This document shows, piece by piece, positions 52,912 to 64,000 of a stretch of DNA of 64,000 nucleotides. The notes beneath the pieces are model-generated. The model did not search any database. It was not told the DNA's origin and worked only from the letters and a program-made list of their open reading frames with translations. Each line of letters starts with the position of its first letter. Positions within the stretch are counted from its first letter, which is position 1. This DNA comes from UBA8437 sp964646205 (lineage in GTDB: Bacteria > Planctomycetota > Planctomycetia > Planctomycetales > Planctomycetaceae): NCBI GenBank assembly GCA_964646205.1, contig CAZYAZ010000007.1, positions 51,843 to 115,842 of the forward strand. The letters are read 5' to 3'. Position numbers and translations under genes: made by a program.

Positions 52912-55470
52912 ATGTGGAACGCCTCTCGTATCACCCACCAGTTCTGGCTGTCCGTGCCGGTCGCATTGGTCCTGTCGGTGATCGCAGTGGGAGCCGACGA
53001 CAGTGCTGAGATCCGGGGAGTCCGGTTCTTTGAACAAAAGATTCGCCCGGTGTTGGTCAGCCGGTGTTATGACTGCCATTCGGCGAAAGCTCTGTCCGCC
53101 AATCGGCTCAAGGGAAAGCTTCTACTGGATACTCGTGAGGGGATCCGGGCCGGTGGTGAGAGTGGTCCGGCTATCGTGCCCGGAAAACCAGGCGACAGCC
53201 TGCTGATTGGCGCGTTGCGGTACGAGTCTTTCAAAATGCCACCCAAGAAACAGCTGGCCGCCGGGGTGATCGCTGATTTTGTGACCTGGATCAGAATGGG
53301 CGCTCCGGACCCTCGTGAAGGGAAGTCGAACAGTGGTCGATCACAGGACCTGGCAGCGGCACGCAGTCGCTGGGCGTTCCGTCGGGTCGAGCGACCGCGG
53401 GTGCCGAAAAAACACAAACATTCTGAATGGCCTCGCACTGACTTGGATCGCCTGGTCCTGTCGGTCGTGGAAGCCCAGGGGCTGACACCGTCGGCTGACA
53501 CGGGGCGCCGGGCACTGATTCGTCGTGCCACGTACGACCTGATTGGTCTTCCGCCGACACGGACCGAGGTCGAGCAGTTTCTTGCAGATCGAGAACCGGG
53601 GGCGTTTGGCCGGGTTGTGAACCGACTGTTGAAGTCTGCAGATTTCGGTGTCCGCTGGGGCCGTCACTGGCTCGACAACGTTCGGTACTCGCTCGACGAT
53701 CCGACGTGTGCTGCGAACAAAAACGAGAACTTTTCGATCGGGGCATACCGGGATTGGGTGATCAAGTCACTCAACCGCGATTTGCCATACGACGAATTCG
53801 TCCGACAACAGGTTGCTGGTGATCTGTTGCCGATCGACGGCCCGGGAGCACTGAATTCAGAGGGCCTGACGGCCACGGGGGTCTGGAGTCTGGCTCATCT
53901 CGTGGAGGGCAATGACAAGGAAAAGGTCCTTGCCGACTGTATTGACGAACAACTTGATGTGCTGGGGCGAACGTTCCTGGGATTGACGATCTCATGTGCG
54001 CGGTGTCACGACCACAAGTTCGATCCTATTTCCCAGCGAGATTACTACGCCCTGGCCGGCATTTTTTACAGCAGCCACATGTTCACGTTTCAGGGAAGTG
54101 CCCGGTTACGCCGTCGACTGCAGCAGCCGTTGGTGTCCGATGAATCGGCCGCCCACGGTCTGCGGGTGCGAAAATCGGTGCTGGAGGGACTCGAGTCGTC
54201 GGTCAAAGCGTTGGACAAGAAACTGGGGAAGACGCGTCAACTGTTACAGGTTCGCGAGGAACTGGTGTCACTTCGTAAGAAGATGGCAAGCGAGTCGGAC
54301 AAAAAACGGAAGATGGAATTGTCGAGCGGCATCAAGGTGGCCCAGGCCAAGGAAAAAACACTGCTGGCCGACCAGAAGAAAAACGGATGGTCGGGCGACG
54401 CCCAAGAACTGGTACGCCGGGACCGCCTGGCTGCCGAACGCGACCGTCTCAGCCCACTGGTTTCGACGGTCGTGTCGCGTATGGTTATGCGGGACGGGCC
54501 GGTGCCAGGCACCCGCCACAAACGAATCGGGGACGCGCGGCTGTTCATTCGGGGTGACCACCTGTCTCCCGGGCCTGTCGTCGCTCGTGGGTTTCCCCGA
54601 GTGTTTGCCGAGGCGACGGAGGCAGCGCCTCGCATCAGTGGGAGTGGTCGCCTGGAATTGGCCAAGTGGCTGACGCGACCGGATCATCCGCTCACAGCGA
54701 GGGTGATGGTCAATCGGGTGTGGCAACACCTGATTGGAGTGGGAATTGTCGAAACTCCCAGTAATTTCGGTCGATTGGGACGACCACCGACACACCCGCA
54801 GGTGTTGGATTGGCTGGCCGTGGAATTCGTGGAATCGGGATGGTCGATCAAGTCCCTGGTGCGGCAGATCATGAAGTCCAGCGTGTATCGACAGACAAGC
54901 CTCTCATCGTTGGATGGACGTCGTCGGGATCCTCGCAACCGTTGGCTGAGTCGGATGAACCGCAAAAGGCTGGATGCCGAATCGCTGAAGGACACCTTGT
55001 TGTGGCACGATGGACAGGTGAGTCGCGCTATGGTTGGAGCGTGGGGATCTTCGAAAAGGTCCTTGTTTTCTGCACCAACCCGTAGCGCTCCGGATCCATT
55101 CCTGAGCCTGTTCGATGGTCCCGACCCTCACCTGGTCGTTCCACGGCGCGTGGATTCGACCTCGGCTCCACAATCGTTGTTCATGATGAACAATCCAATG
55201 GTCCAGTCGACGGCCAGGTCCATTGTCGGACGGTTGTTGAAAACCGGTGGGAACGACGGAGTGATGGTCGAGGCGTTGTACCTGCGTTTGGTGGGGCGTC
55301 CTCCCACCGCGAACGAGCAGCGACTGGCGGTTCAGACTCTCGGTGAAGCACGCAACGTACGGCGACGGCTGGTCGAAGCGGGACAAAAGGCCGATGGTGG
55401 TAGAGAAGGTTCCTGGGAGGATCTGTGTATGGTTCTGCTGTGTGGGAACGAGTTCATTTATGTTGACTAG
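52912..55470 (+). CDS. Planctomycete cytochrome: PSCyt1 - DUF1549 - coiled coil - DUF1553
   Basis: 852 residues with a signal peptide (FWLSVPVALVLSVIAVGA). CYDCH at 52-56 is the PSCyt1 haem motif, then FKMPPKKQL. DUF1549 shows LIGLPPTRTEVEQFL and a second haem-type motif, CARCH at 362-366 (HDHKFDPISQRDYY). Between it and DUF1553 lies a charged coiled coil of about 110 residues (SSVKALDKKLGKTRQ ... ELVRRDRLAAERDRL) in place of a carbohydrate-binding-like domain. DUF1553 starts at HPLTARVMVNRVWQ. A 201-bp leader upstream holds a TACAAT box at 52847-52852 and a small hairpin (CCGAG/CTCGG). A DUF1501 partner starts 13 bp downstream. Confidence 0.93.
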   Translation: MWNASRITHQFWLSVPVALVLSVIAVGADDSAEIRGVRFFEQKIRPVLVSRCYDCHSAKALSANRLKGKLLLDTREGIRAGGESGPAIVPGKPGDSLLIGALRYESFKMPPKKQLAAGVIADFVTWIRMGAPDPREGKSNSGRSQDLAAARSRWAFRRVERPRVPKKHKHSEWPRTDLDRLVLSVVEAQGLTPSADTGRRALIRRATYDLIGLPPTRTEVEQFLADREPGAFGRVVNRLLKSADFGVRWGRHWLDNVRYSLDDPTCAANKNENFSIGAYRDWVIKSLNRDLPYDEFVRQQVAGDLLPIDGPGALNSEGLTATGVWSLAHLVEGNDKEKVLADCIDEQLDVLGRTFLGLTISCARCHDHKFDPISQRDYYALAGIFYSSHMFTFQGSARLRRRLQQPLVSDESAAHGLRVRKSVLEGLESSVKALDKKLGKTRQLLQVREELVSLRKKMASESDKKRKMELSSGIKVAQAKEKTLLADQKKNGWSGDAQELVRRDRLAAERDRLSPLVSTVVSRMVMRDGPVPGTRHKRIGDARLFIRGDHLSPGPVVARGFPRVFAEATEAAPRISGSGRLELAKWLTRPDHPLTARVMVNRVWQHLIGVGIVETPSNFGRLGRPPTHPQVLDWLAVEFVESGWSIKSLVRQIMKSSVYRQTSLSSLDGRRRDPRNRWLSRMNRKRLDAESLKDTLLWHDGQVSRAMVGAWGSSKRSLFSAPTRSAPDPFLSLFDGPDPHLVVPRRVDSTSAPQSLFMMNNPMVQSTARSIVGRLLKTGGNDGVMVEALYLRLVGRPPTANEQRLAVQTLGEARNVRRRLVEAGQKADGGREGSWEDLCMVLLCGNEFIYVD

Positions 55471-55483
55471 GGGATGATGAGAA

Positions 55484-56902
55484 TTGTCCGGGTTGTTTAG
55501 AGAGCCTGCTGCGGTGACCACAACCGTCTCATCTGGTTGTCAATTGGGTCGGCGCGAGATGTTGTGCCGCACTTCGGCCGGGTTCCCGTTGCTGTCTCTT
55601 TACGGCCTGTTGGCCCAGGAGTCGCAAGCGGCGGTTCCAATCCGAAATCCCCTGGCTCCGCGGCGTCCGCACCATACCCCGCGGGCCAAGAGCATTATCT
55701 TCCTGTTCATGGGAGGTGGTCCGTCGCAGGTCGACCTGTTTGACCCGAAACCGAAGTTGGCCAAGCACGACAAAATACCGATCAAGCTTCCGAGAATTAC
55801 CCGGGATGCGACACCAAACTGCCGCCCATCCCCTTTCCGGTTTCAGCAATACGGCGAATCGGGGGCGTGGTTCAGTGAGTTGATGCCTCATCTTTCGCGT
55901 CACGCCGATGACCTGTGCATTGTTCGGTCGATGCACTGCGACCAGATCGAGCACAGCGGGGCGATTCGTCAAATGACCACCGGCGATGGAGTGCTGCCTC
56001 GCCCCAGCGTCGGAGCATGGACGCTGTATGGATTGGGGAGCGACAACGACAGTCTGCCGGGCTTCGTTTCGATCAGTGGCCAGGGCAACCTGGCCGGCAA
56101 GGTGATCCATGGTTCGTCGTTCCTGCCGGCGGCCTTCGAGGGGACATCAATTCCTGACGTCAAGAAGCCGATCGAGAACCTGTCGATGTCCGTTCCTCGG
56201 GAAATCCAGGCCACGAGATTGGCGGCCATTCGCCGTTTGGCTGCGGTGTATCGAACTCGCCGCGAGGATGACAGTCGGCTTGATGCCCGCTTGGCGGCGT
56301 ACGAACTCGCGTTCCGGATGCAGACGCGGGCTCCGGAGGCCTTTGACCTGTCACGGGAGAGTCGGGTTACCCAGGAATCGTACGGCCTTGGTCAGAAGGA
56401 GACCGAGGAATACGGTCGTCAATGCCTGCTGGCGCGACGACTCGTTGAGCGGGGTGTGCGGTTCGTGGTGGCCAACGTCGACAACAAGTGGGACGCCCAC
56501 GGCAATGTTCGTGACCATGAAAAAACGTCGCGAGAAACCGATCAGCCGGTGGCAGCGTTGATTGCGGATTTGAAGTCGAGAGGATTGCTTGACCAGACTC
56601 TTGTCGTCTGGGGCGGAGAATTCGGACGAACCCCGACCGGGCAGGGGGGAGGACGCGACCATCATCCCCATGGGTTCACCATGTGGTTGGCTGGCGGAGG
56701 GGTCCGGAGTGGGCTGACTTTCGGAGCGACCGACGATTTTGGTTTCTTTGCGGTCCAGGACAAGGTTCACGTCCACGATCTGCACGCGACCATGTTGCAT
56801 CTGCTCGGGTTGGATCACGAGGCGTTGACGTACCGGTACAGCGGCCGGGATTTTCGGCTGACCGATGTCTACGGCCGGGTGGTTGACGAGATCATTGCTT
56901 GA
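55484..56902 (+). CDS. DUF1501 family protein, Tat-like signal
   Basis: 472 residues if the TTG at 55484 is used; a GTG ten codons later is an alternative. The twin-arginine motif is LGR23-R24-EML, with a Leu-rich stretch after it. Motifs are GGGPSQVDLFDPKP, KWDAHG, VVWGGEFGRTP, GRDHHPHGF and GGGVRSGLTFGATDD, all intact. It has the standard family length and ends with RDFRLTDVYGRVVDEII, almost the same ending as the paralogue at 19680. It forms a two-gene unit with the cytochrome upstream (13 bp) and converges with the sialidase-like gene. Predicted exported; activity unknown. Confidence 0.92.
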   Translation: MSGLFREPAAVTTTVSSGCQLGRREMLCRTSAGFPLLSLYGLLAQESQAAVPIRNPLAPRRPHHTPRAKSIIFLFMGGGPSQVDLFDPKPKLAKHDKIPIKLPRITRDATPNCRPSPFRFQQYGESGAWFSELMPHLSRHADDLCIVRSMHCDQIEHSGAIRQMTTGDGVLPRPSVGAWTLYGLGSDNDSLPGFVSISGQGNLAGKVIHGSSFLPAAFEGTSIPDVKKPIENLSMSVPREIQATRLAAIRRLAAVYRTRREDDSRLDARLAAYELAFRMQTRAPEAFDLSRESRVTQESYGLGQKETEEYGRQCLLARRLVERGVRFVVANVDNKWDAHGNVRDHEKTSRETDQPVAALIADLKSRGLLDQTLVVWGGEFGRTPTGQGGGRDHHPHGFTMWLAGGGVRSGLTFGATDDFGFFAVQDKVHVHDLHATMLHLLGLDHEALTYRYSGRDFRLTDVYGRVVDEIIA

Positions 56903-56920
56903 GTCGTCACCGTACCAATC

Positions 56921-58135
56921 TCAGCGGATTGCGGGGATCCGCCATCGGACCACCTCGGCGTGCTTGACTCTCTTGGCGTCACGATACGTGTAAGCGGTCA
57001 ACAGCGTGCCGTCGGTGAGAACGATCGTCGGGCCAAAACCACCTCCGCTGGATTGCCCCTTGGGAGTTTTGGTTTCCAGGAGCAATTCGTCGTGCTTCAT
57101 GTCGAATTGGAATCCATCACGCGTCTCAATGCCCAGGACGGCGCGGACACCCAGTTGTGAGGCGACTGCACGTTGAGTGAACGTCAGTAGCAGGCGTTTG
57201 TCGGGGAGCCTTGCGATGGCCGGATACATCTGGCCATACCGACCCAGATCACCGGTGAAGGTCCAGTTGTGGCCTCCATCAGTCGAAGTGTAGGTGAGCA
57301 TCCTTTCGGACTGGTCGGTGTTGCCCGGGTCCTTGGTGCCCTTGATGGGCCACGAATTGGCCGAGCCAACACGCAGGATTGCGTGGAGACGGCCGGACCG
57401 TGCTTGCCACAGGTGGGCCTCGCCGAGGAGCGTGTAGGGATATTTTGGCGGCACGCCGGAAAAAGTCGCAGAAAATCGTTCCGACCAGGTTTTTCCGCCG
57501 TCGGTGCTTTTCCAGAACACGTTGCCACTCTTGGGGGCATGCTCGCTGATCCCCACCAGCAACGCTCCGTCAGCAAGTTCGAGCACGTTGCGGGCCGTGA
57601 GCACCGTGGTGCCTTTCCGGAATGATTTCGGTTGCAGTCGGATGCTGGTCCACGTGTGGCCGCCGTCGGTCGAGCGGTGCAGGTAACTGTGAGTGTGGCC
57701 GTGCTTGTTGCGAATGTCCTGCCTCAGCAGGTGTCCGGTGATAAACAGCGTGCCGTTGCGGGTGATTGACAGGTAGGGTTCCCGGCCCAGGAGTTCCGGG
57801 TGCAGTTGTGGTTCAGACCACGACAATCCCTGGTCCTTGGATCGGTAGGTCCGGGTGATTTCACGGATCTTTCCACCGCCGACCTGTTTGCCGGCAAACA
57901 CCACAAGCAGCAGTTCCCCGGACGGCAGTTGAACGACCGATGGCTTGTAGTCCTCCGGTTCTCCCAGGGCAATGCGACGGCAAGAGATGGTGGTCGCTTC
58001 AATCTGGTTGTTCTTGCGGACGACGATCGGCGCATTGGCGTTCTGGGCATGCAGGTGGCTGGTCGGGCCACCCAGAACGGAAATGAACAGGAAAAGGGCC
58101 GCGAACGGAACGGGTGCTACGGTCGGTCGTGTCAT
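56921..58135 (-). CDS. Exported BNR/Asp-box propeller protein, sialidase-like
   Basis: 404 residues from the ATG at 58135, which opens a signal peptide (PFAALFLFISVLGG, cleavage near HAQ); an open frame to 58192 overlaps the transporter gene. Four Asp-boxes of the SxDxGxTW type are visible: SKDQGLSW, STDGGHTW, STDGGKTW and STDGGHNW, marking a six-bladed sialidase-fold propeller. An Arg-Ile-type pattern near the N-terminus (CRRIALGEPEDYKPSVVQL) could supply part of the catalytic Arg triad, but the nucleophile Tyr/Glu pair cannot be assigned with certainty. It is the last gene of a four-gene unit with a cytochrome, a DUF1501 protein and an EamA transporter, which hints at a glycan-related role for that unit. 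Confidence 0.86.
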   Translation of the reverse strand: MTRPTVAPVPFAALFLFISVLGGPTSHLHAQNANAPIVVRKNNQIEATTISCRRIALGEPEDYKPSVVQLPSGELLLVVFAGKQVGGGKIREITRTYRSKDQGLSWSEPQLHPELLGREPYLSITRNGTLFITGHLLRQDIRNKHGHTHSYLHRSTDGGHTWTSIRLQPKSFRKGTTVLTARNVLELADGALLVGISEHAPKSGNVFWKSTDGGKTWSERFSATFSGVPPKYPYTLLGEAHLWQARSGRLHAILRVGSANSWPIKGTKDPGNTDQSERMLTYTSTDGGHNWTFTGDLGRYGQMYPAIARLPDKRLLLTFTQRAVASQLGVRAVLGIETRDGFQFDMKHDELLLETKTPKGQSSGGGFGPTIVLTDGTLLTAYTYRDAKRVKHAEVVRWRIPAIR

Positions 58136-58160
58136 GAATATCACTCTGAGGAGGTGAGCG

Positions 58161-59042
58161 TTACAGCAGTGCAAGTACAATCGATACACCAATCAGAATA
58201 GCACCGGCAAGTCGCTTGAGCATCAAAGTCGAGTTCGGTGCGGTGGCGGTGAGTCCCAGGGAGCGAGAGAGTGTCCAGGTGAGCAGGACACCCCAGAGCC
58301 CACGCAAGGAGTAGACAATGTTGACTCGCGTGGCATCACCGAACGTGGCGATGGTGAAAGTCATGCCGAAGGCCTGGACGGCCATCAACAGCGAGCCAAC
58401 GATCAGAGGCCAACAGAGTTGTGAACGAATGGTTCGCTGATTGGGACGGGCAAATGGGAGCAACCCCAGCGAGAGTACGGCGGTGCAGCCGAAGGAGAGA
58501 GGCAGGAAATATCCAGCGCCCCAGGCGGGAGCCCACTTCTGGATAAACAGGTCGAAGAAGGTCAGTGACACGGCTGCCAACAGGGCGCAGAGGATCGAGA
58601 TGCGGATCCGCGTGCGATCGACTTCGCCGTCGGTCGATTGAATGAACAAGATGCCGGCCAGGGCAATTGCCGCCGAGATCCAAATCTGGATGCCAGCAAC
58701 ATCATTGACGATCAGCAGGGCCATGGCTGGTACCAGGAGGACCTTCACGCCCTGGACAGGCGTGACAATCGAAACGTCTCCAATCTTGATGCCCAGAAAC
58801 GTGAATCCCAGTCCGGCCAGGAAGAGTGCCCCAACAGAGAGAGGTTGCCAGAATTGCGACAGCGGTTGCATGGTGCCGCCTGTCAGTGTCAGCGCCGTGA
58901 AGGCGATGGCCGTGAGCCAGGTGACCACGATCAGTGTGGCCCAGGTCGATGTCACCTGGGCCTGGGCCCGCTTGAGCAGCAGCAGGCCGAAGACAGTCAG
59001 GATGCTGGAGAAGAAGGGGAGCAGCAGGTGGATGGTGACCAC
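58161..59042 (-). CDS. EamA/DMT-family transporter
   Basis: 293 residues with about ten hydrophobic helices, the usual EamA layout of two five-helix repeats. Clear helices include LLPFFSSILTVFGLLLL, WATLIVVTWLTAIAFTALTL, LFLAGLGFTFLGIKIG, VLLVPAMALLIVN and ILIGVSIVLALL. Such inner-membrane carriers export or import metabolites such as amino acids, sugars or purines. The gene is embedded between DUF1501 (32 bp upstream) and the sialidase-like gene (25 bp downstream) on the minus strand, the only transporter in any of the cytochrome/DUF1501 clusters of this window. Substrate unknown. Confidence 0.88.
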   Translation of the reverse strand: MVTIHLLLPFFSSILTVFGLLLLKRAQAQVTSTWATLIVVTWLTAIAFTALTLTGGTMQPLSQFWQPLSVGALFLAGLGFTFLGIKIGDVSIVTPVQGVKVLLVPAMALLIVNDVAGIQIWISAAIALAGILFIQSTDGEVDRTRIRISILCALLAAVSLTFFDLFIQKWAPAWGAGYFLPLSFGCTAVLSLGLLPFARPNQRTIRSQLCWPLIVGSLLMAVQAFGMTFTIATFGDATRVNIVYSLRGLWGVLLTWTLSRSLGLTATAPNSTLMLKRLAGAILIGVSIVLALL

Positions 59043-59074
59043 TCCGGTTGGGAAGACGACTGGGAGGGGGCGAG

Positions 59075-60517
59075 CTATGCGAGAACGTCGTCGACGACAT
59101 GTCCGTGGACGTCGGTCAGCCTGCGAGCGAGTCCGTTGTGGTAGTAGGTCAGCCGGGTGTGGTCAATCCCCAGTAGATGGAGCAGCGTGGCGTGGAAATC
59201 GTAGACACTCACTGGATTCTCGGCGGGCTTGTAGCCAACGTCGTCGCTGACTCCGTGGTGATAGCCGGCTTTCAGGCCGGCTCCGGCCATCCATCCGGAA
59301 AAGACAAGCGGGTGATGATCGCGTCCTTTGCCGTCGTCGCCCTGGGTGAATGGCGTGCGACCAAACTCGGAGGACCAGACCACGAGCGTGTCGTCGAGCA
59401 GGCCTCTTTGCTTGAGATCCTTGAGTAGTGCAGCAGCCGGTTGGTCGAGGTGCCGGGCCTGGTTTCCGTGGTTGCGGACGAGGTCCTCGTGGGCGTCCCA
59501 GTTGATTCGAGGAGACCCCAGGGCACCTCCGTTGTACACCTGCACAAAACGGACGCCTCGTTCGATGAGCCGCCTCGCCAGCAGATAGTTGGAAGCGGAT
59601 GGGGCAAGGGATTTGTCGTCGAGGCCATACAGTCGCTGGGTGGCCTGGGTCTCGTCGCCGAAGTTCACCACTCCGGGAATACTGGTCTGCATTCTCGCCG
59701 CCAGTTCGTAGGAACGGACCCGGGCTTCCAGTTCGTCGTTGCCGGGGTTGGCTGCGGCGAATGACCGATTGAACTGGGACAGAAATTCGAGGCCAGCACG
59801 GCGTCCCGATCGTGAAACCGCTGTGGGTGTCTTCAGGTTTGCAATTGGTTCACGTTTCCCATCGGTGGCAAACGCCGTTCCCTGGTGCTGGGCTGGCAGA
59901 AATCCCTGGCTCCAGTTGCTGCTTCCCCCGTTGGGGAGGCCGCGGGGATCGGGAAGGACGACAAAGGTGGGGAGTTCGTTGTTGAGTGTGCCCAGGCCAT
60001 AGGAAAGCCAGGAACCAACACTGGGGAATCCCACCTGGGTGAAGCCGGTGTTCATCTGGAAACAGGCAGGAGTGTGTGATGAACTTTTGGCGACAAGCGT
60101 GTGGAAATAAGTCAGGTCGTCGGCACAGGTGGCCAGGTGGGGCAACAACGATGAGATCCAGCTGCCGCTTTGGCCGTGGCGGCGAAACTTGTAGAAACTC
60201 TTGCGAAGCACTCCCACCTTGCCGAAGAAGGTGTCGATCTCTCCCTGGCCCATCAGCCGTTTGCCGTCGAGTCGTTCGAGGATTGGTTTGTGGTCGAATG
60301 TGTCAACCTGGCTGACACCACCTGGGGAAAAAATATGGATGCACCGTTTGGCCCGGGCTGGTTGATGCGGGCTGTGCAGGATGCCGCCGGTGGTCCTGGA
60401 ATCAGCAAGACAGCCGTCGGAATCGAGCAGGCCGGCCAGGGCAATGGTCCCCAGGCCGGCAGCCATCTGACCGCCGAATTCGCGGCGGTGATACTGAGTG
60501 TTTCGGAAGTCAGTCAT
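59075..60517 (-). CDS. DUF1501 family protein, Tat-like signal
   Basis: 480 residues. The twin-arginine motif is YHR11-R12-EFG, followed by a Gly/Ala/Leu stretch. Motifs: SPGGVSQVDTFDHKP (the usual GGPS is GGVS here), INWDAHED, VVWSSEFGRTP, GRDHHPLVF and GAGLKAGYHHGVSDD. The loop before WDAH is longer than in the other four copies (NGGALGSPRINWDAH). It starts 6 bp after the cytochrome stop, the tightest pairing in the window, and continues into a transporter and a BNR protein gene. Predicted exported; activity not known. Confidence 0.93.
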   Translation of the reverse strand: MTDFRNTQYHRREFGGQMAAGLGTIALAGLLDSDGCLADSRTTGGILHSPHQPARAKRCIHIFSPGGVSQVDTFDHKPILERLDGKRLMGQGEIDTFFGKVGVLRKSFYKFRRHGQSGSWISSLLPHLATCADDLTYFHTLVAKSSSHTPACFQMNTGFTQVGFPSVGSWLSYGLGTLNNELPTFVVLPDPRGLPNGGSSNWSQGFLPAQHQGTAFATDGKREPIANLKTPTAVSRSGRRAGLEFLSQFNRSFAAANPGNDELEARVRSYELAARMQTSIPGVVNFGDETQATQRLYGLDDKSLAPSASNYLLARRLIERGVRFVQVYNGGALGSPRINWDAHEDLVRNHGNQARHLDQPAAALLKDLKQRGLLDDTLVVWSSEFGRTPFTQGDDGKGRDHHPLVFSGWMAGAGLKAGYHHGVSDDVGYKPAENPVSVYDFHATLLHLLGIDHTRLTYYHNGLARRLTDVHGHVVDDVLA

Positions 60518-60523
60518 GGAGTG

Positions 60524-63499
<2,976 letters not shown>

Positions 63500-63609
63500 C
63501 AACTCACGGGCTCATACAAGGGGCCGTTGTTGGTGGCGGGCTGGTGCCACCGCACGATTCTCGGGCAATACATGACATGACGCAACCACGACTGTCGCGG
63601 TCGATCGAC

Positions 63610-63638
63610 TCGACGTGGATGATGCTCTTGGAGATAAT
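63610..63638 (+). promoter_or_regulatory. Candidate sigma70-type promoter of the lactonase-like gene
   Basis: GATAAT at 63633-63638 (5 of 6 to the -10 consensus) is preceded, with an exact 17-base spacer, by TCGACG at 63610-63615 (4 of 6 to TTGACA). It lies about 64 bp before the ATG at 63702 in the divergent region with the cytochrome gene. Match visible; function inferred. Confidence 0.35.
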
Positions 63639-63701
63639 CCGGTGAGGGGCTGCCGCTGTGGGGTGGCCCGAAATGAAATTGTCCAGACAGCAGAGCTGCC
63701 C

Positions 63702-64000
63702 ATGACACGCCGACAGACTGTTTCCAGGTTGTTCCCTGTTGGGCTCGCGGTTGTCCTTTGGGCCGGGCCGACACTGGCCATGGCCGAATCGGCCTCGTGG
63801 CTGTTCGCATCGCTGTTGCGGGAAAAGAAGATCCTGACGTACATGAGGATGCCCGTTTCGGGAAAACTGGTACAACTCGACGTGATCAAGACTCCGGCCG
63901 AACCGGCACATATGAATGTGTCCCCGGACCGTCGCACGCTGTTCGTGTCGTATCGATCCACGGGCGAGTTGGCCAGTTTTCGCATCAATCCGGCCAATGG
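63702..64000 (+). CDS. Lactonase-like (YVTN/6-phosphogluconolactonase-type) propeller, N-terminal part
   Basis: The frame opens with ATG at 63702 and is still open at the right edge, giving 99 complete codons. A signal peptide is clear: MTRRQ, then a hydrophobic stretch (VGLAVVLWAGPTLAMA). The first propeller blades follow, with KLVQLDVIKTPAEPAHMNVSPDRRTLFVSYRSTGELASFRI, where the PAHMNVSPDRRTLFVSY strand is typical of seven-bladed lactonase/YVTN propellers. A short upstream ATG at 63673 ends after ten codons. The enzyme would hydrolyse sugar lactones if the catalytic residues, outside the window, are conserved. Divergent from the cytochrome gene across about 200 bp. Confidence 0.8.
   Translation, partial: MTRRQTVSRLFPVGLAVVLWAGPTLAMAESASWLFASLLREKKILTYMRMPVSGKLVQLDVIKTPAEPAHMNVSPDRRTLFVSYRSTGELASFRINPAN

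Overview
This window looks like chromosomal DNA of a planctomycete (phylum Planctomycetota). The main evidence is the number of gene families that are abundant in that phylum: cytochrome-like proteins of the PSCyt1 / DUF1549 / DUF1553 type, Tat-exported DUF1501 and DUF1552 proteins, a DUF1587-1595-1592-1588-1585 protein, formylglycine sulfatases, PQQ-like and FG-GAP propellers, a GYF_2 (DUF4339) protein and Gfo/Idh/MocA proteins with Tat signals. The DNA is GC-rich and gene-dense. I support 43 coding sequences, two of them cut by the window edges. No tRNA, rRNA, CRISPR array, integrase or insertion sequence was seen, and no gap between genes exceeds about 230 bases.

Layout. 1-10 kb: the tail of a sulfatase and a five-bladed-propeller glycosidase-like protein (+), a class II aldolase and a di-haem oxidoreductase (-), a GH71/99-like protein (+), a second sulfatase (-) and a CocE/NonD-type hydrolase (+). 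10-21.2 kb: one + strand run in which two cytochrome/DUF1501 pairs flank a HEAT-repeat protein and an esterase. 21.2-23.9 kb: an isochorismatase-type hydrolase diverging from a membrane protein / SDR / cupin operon. 23.9-27.6 kb: a third DUF1501 + DUF1549/1553 pair (-). 27.8-29.7 kb: a methyltransferase and an FG-GAP protein, tail to tail. 29.8-34.9 kb: a translationally coupled trio of an orphan GYF_2 membrane protein, an orphan lipoprotein and a sulfatase. 35-44.8 kb: a Bax-inhibitor-1 protein, a transglutaminase lipoprotein, an FG-GAP protein, monomeric NADP isocitrate dehydrogenase, a PQQ-like propeller, an M81 peptidase and a class IV aminotransferase. 44.9-50.8 kb: a DUF1587-to-DUF1585 cytochrome, a DUF1552 protein and a leucine-rich-repeat lipoprotein. 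50.9-52.7 kb: a Gfo/Idh oxidoreductase and an ArsC-family protein (-). 52.9-56.9 kb: a fourth cytochrome/DUF1501 pair. 56.9-63.5 kb: a four-gene - strand operon of cytochrome, DUF1501, EamA transporter and BNR sialidase-like protein. A lactonase-like propeller runs off the right edge.

How the genes fit together. Most products are predicted to leave the cytoplasm: cytochromes by Sec, DUF1501/1552 proteins by Tat, plus lipoproteins. Sulfatases, glycosidase-like propellers, a BNR protein and a GH99-like protein point to breakdown of complex, probably sulfated, glycans. The strongest recurring signal is the two-gene module of a c-type-haem-motif protein followed by a Tat-exported alkaline-phosphatase-fold-like protein. 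It occurs five times as DUF1549/1553 + DUF1501 and once as the parallel DUF1592-type + DUF1552 module. The biochemical role of these modules is not established from sequence; a link to glycan or organic-matter breakdown is inference.
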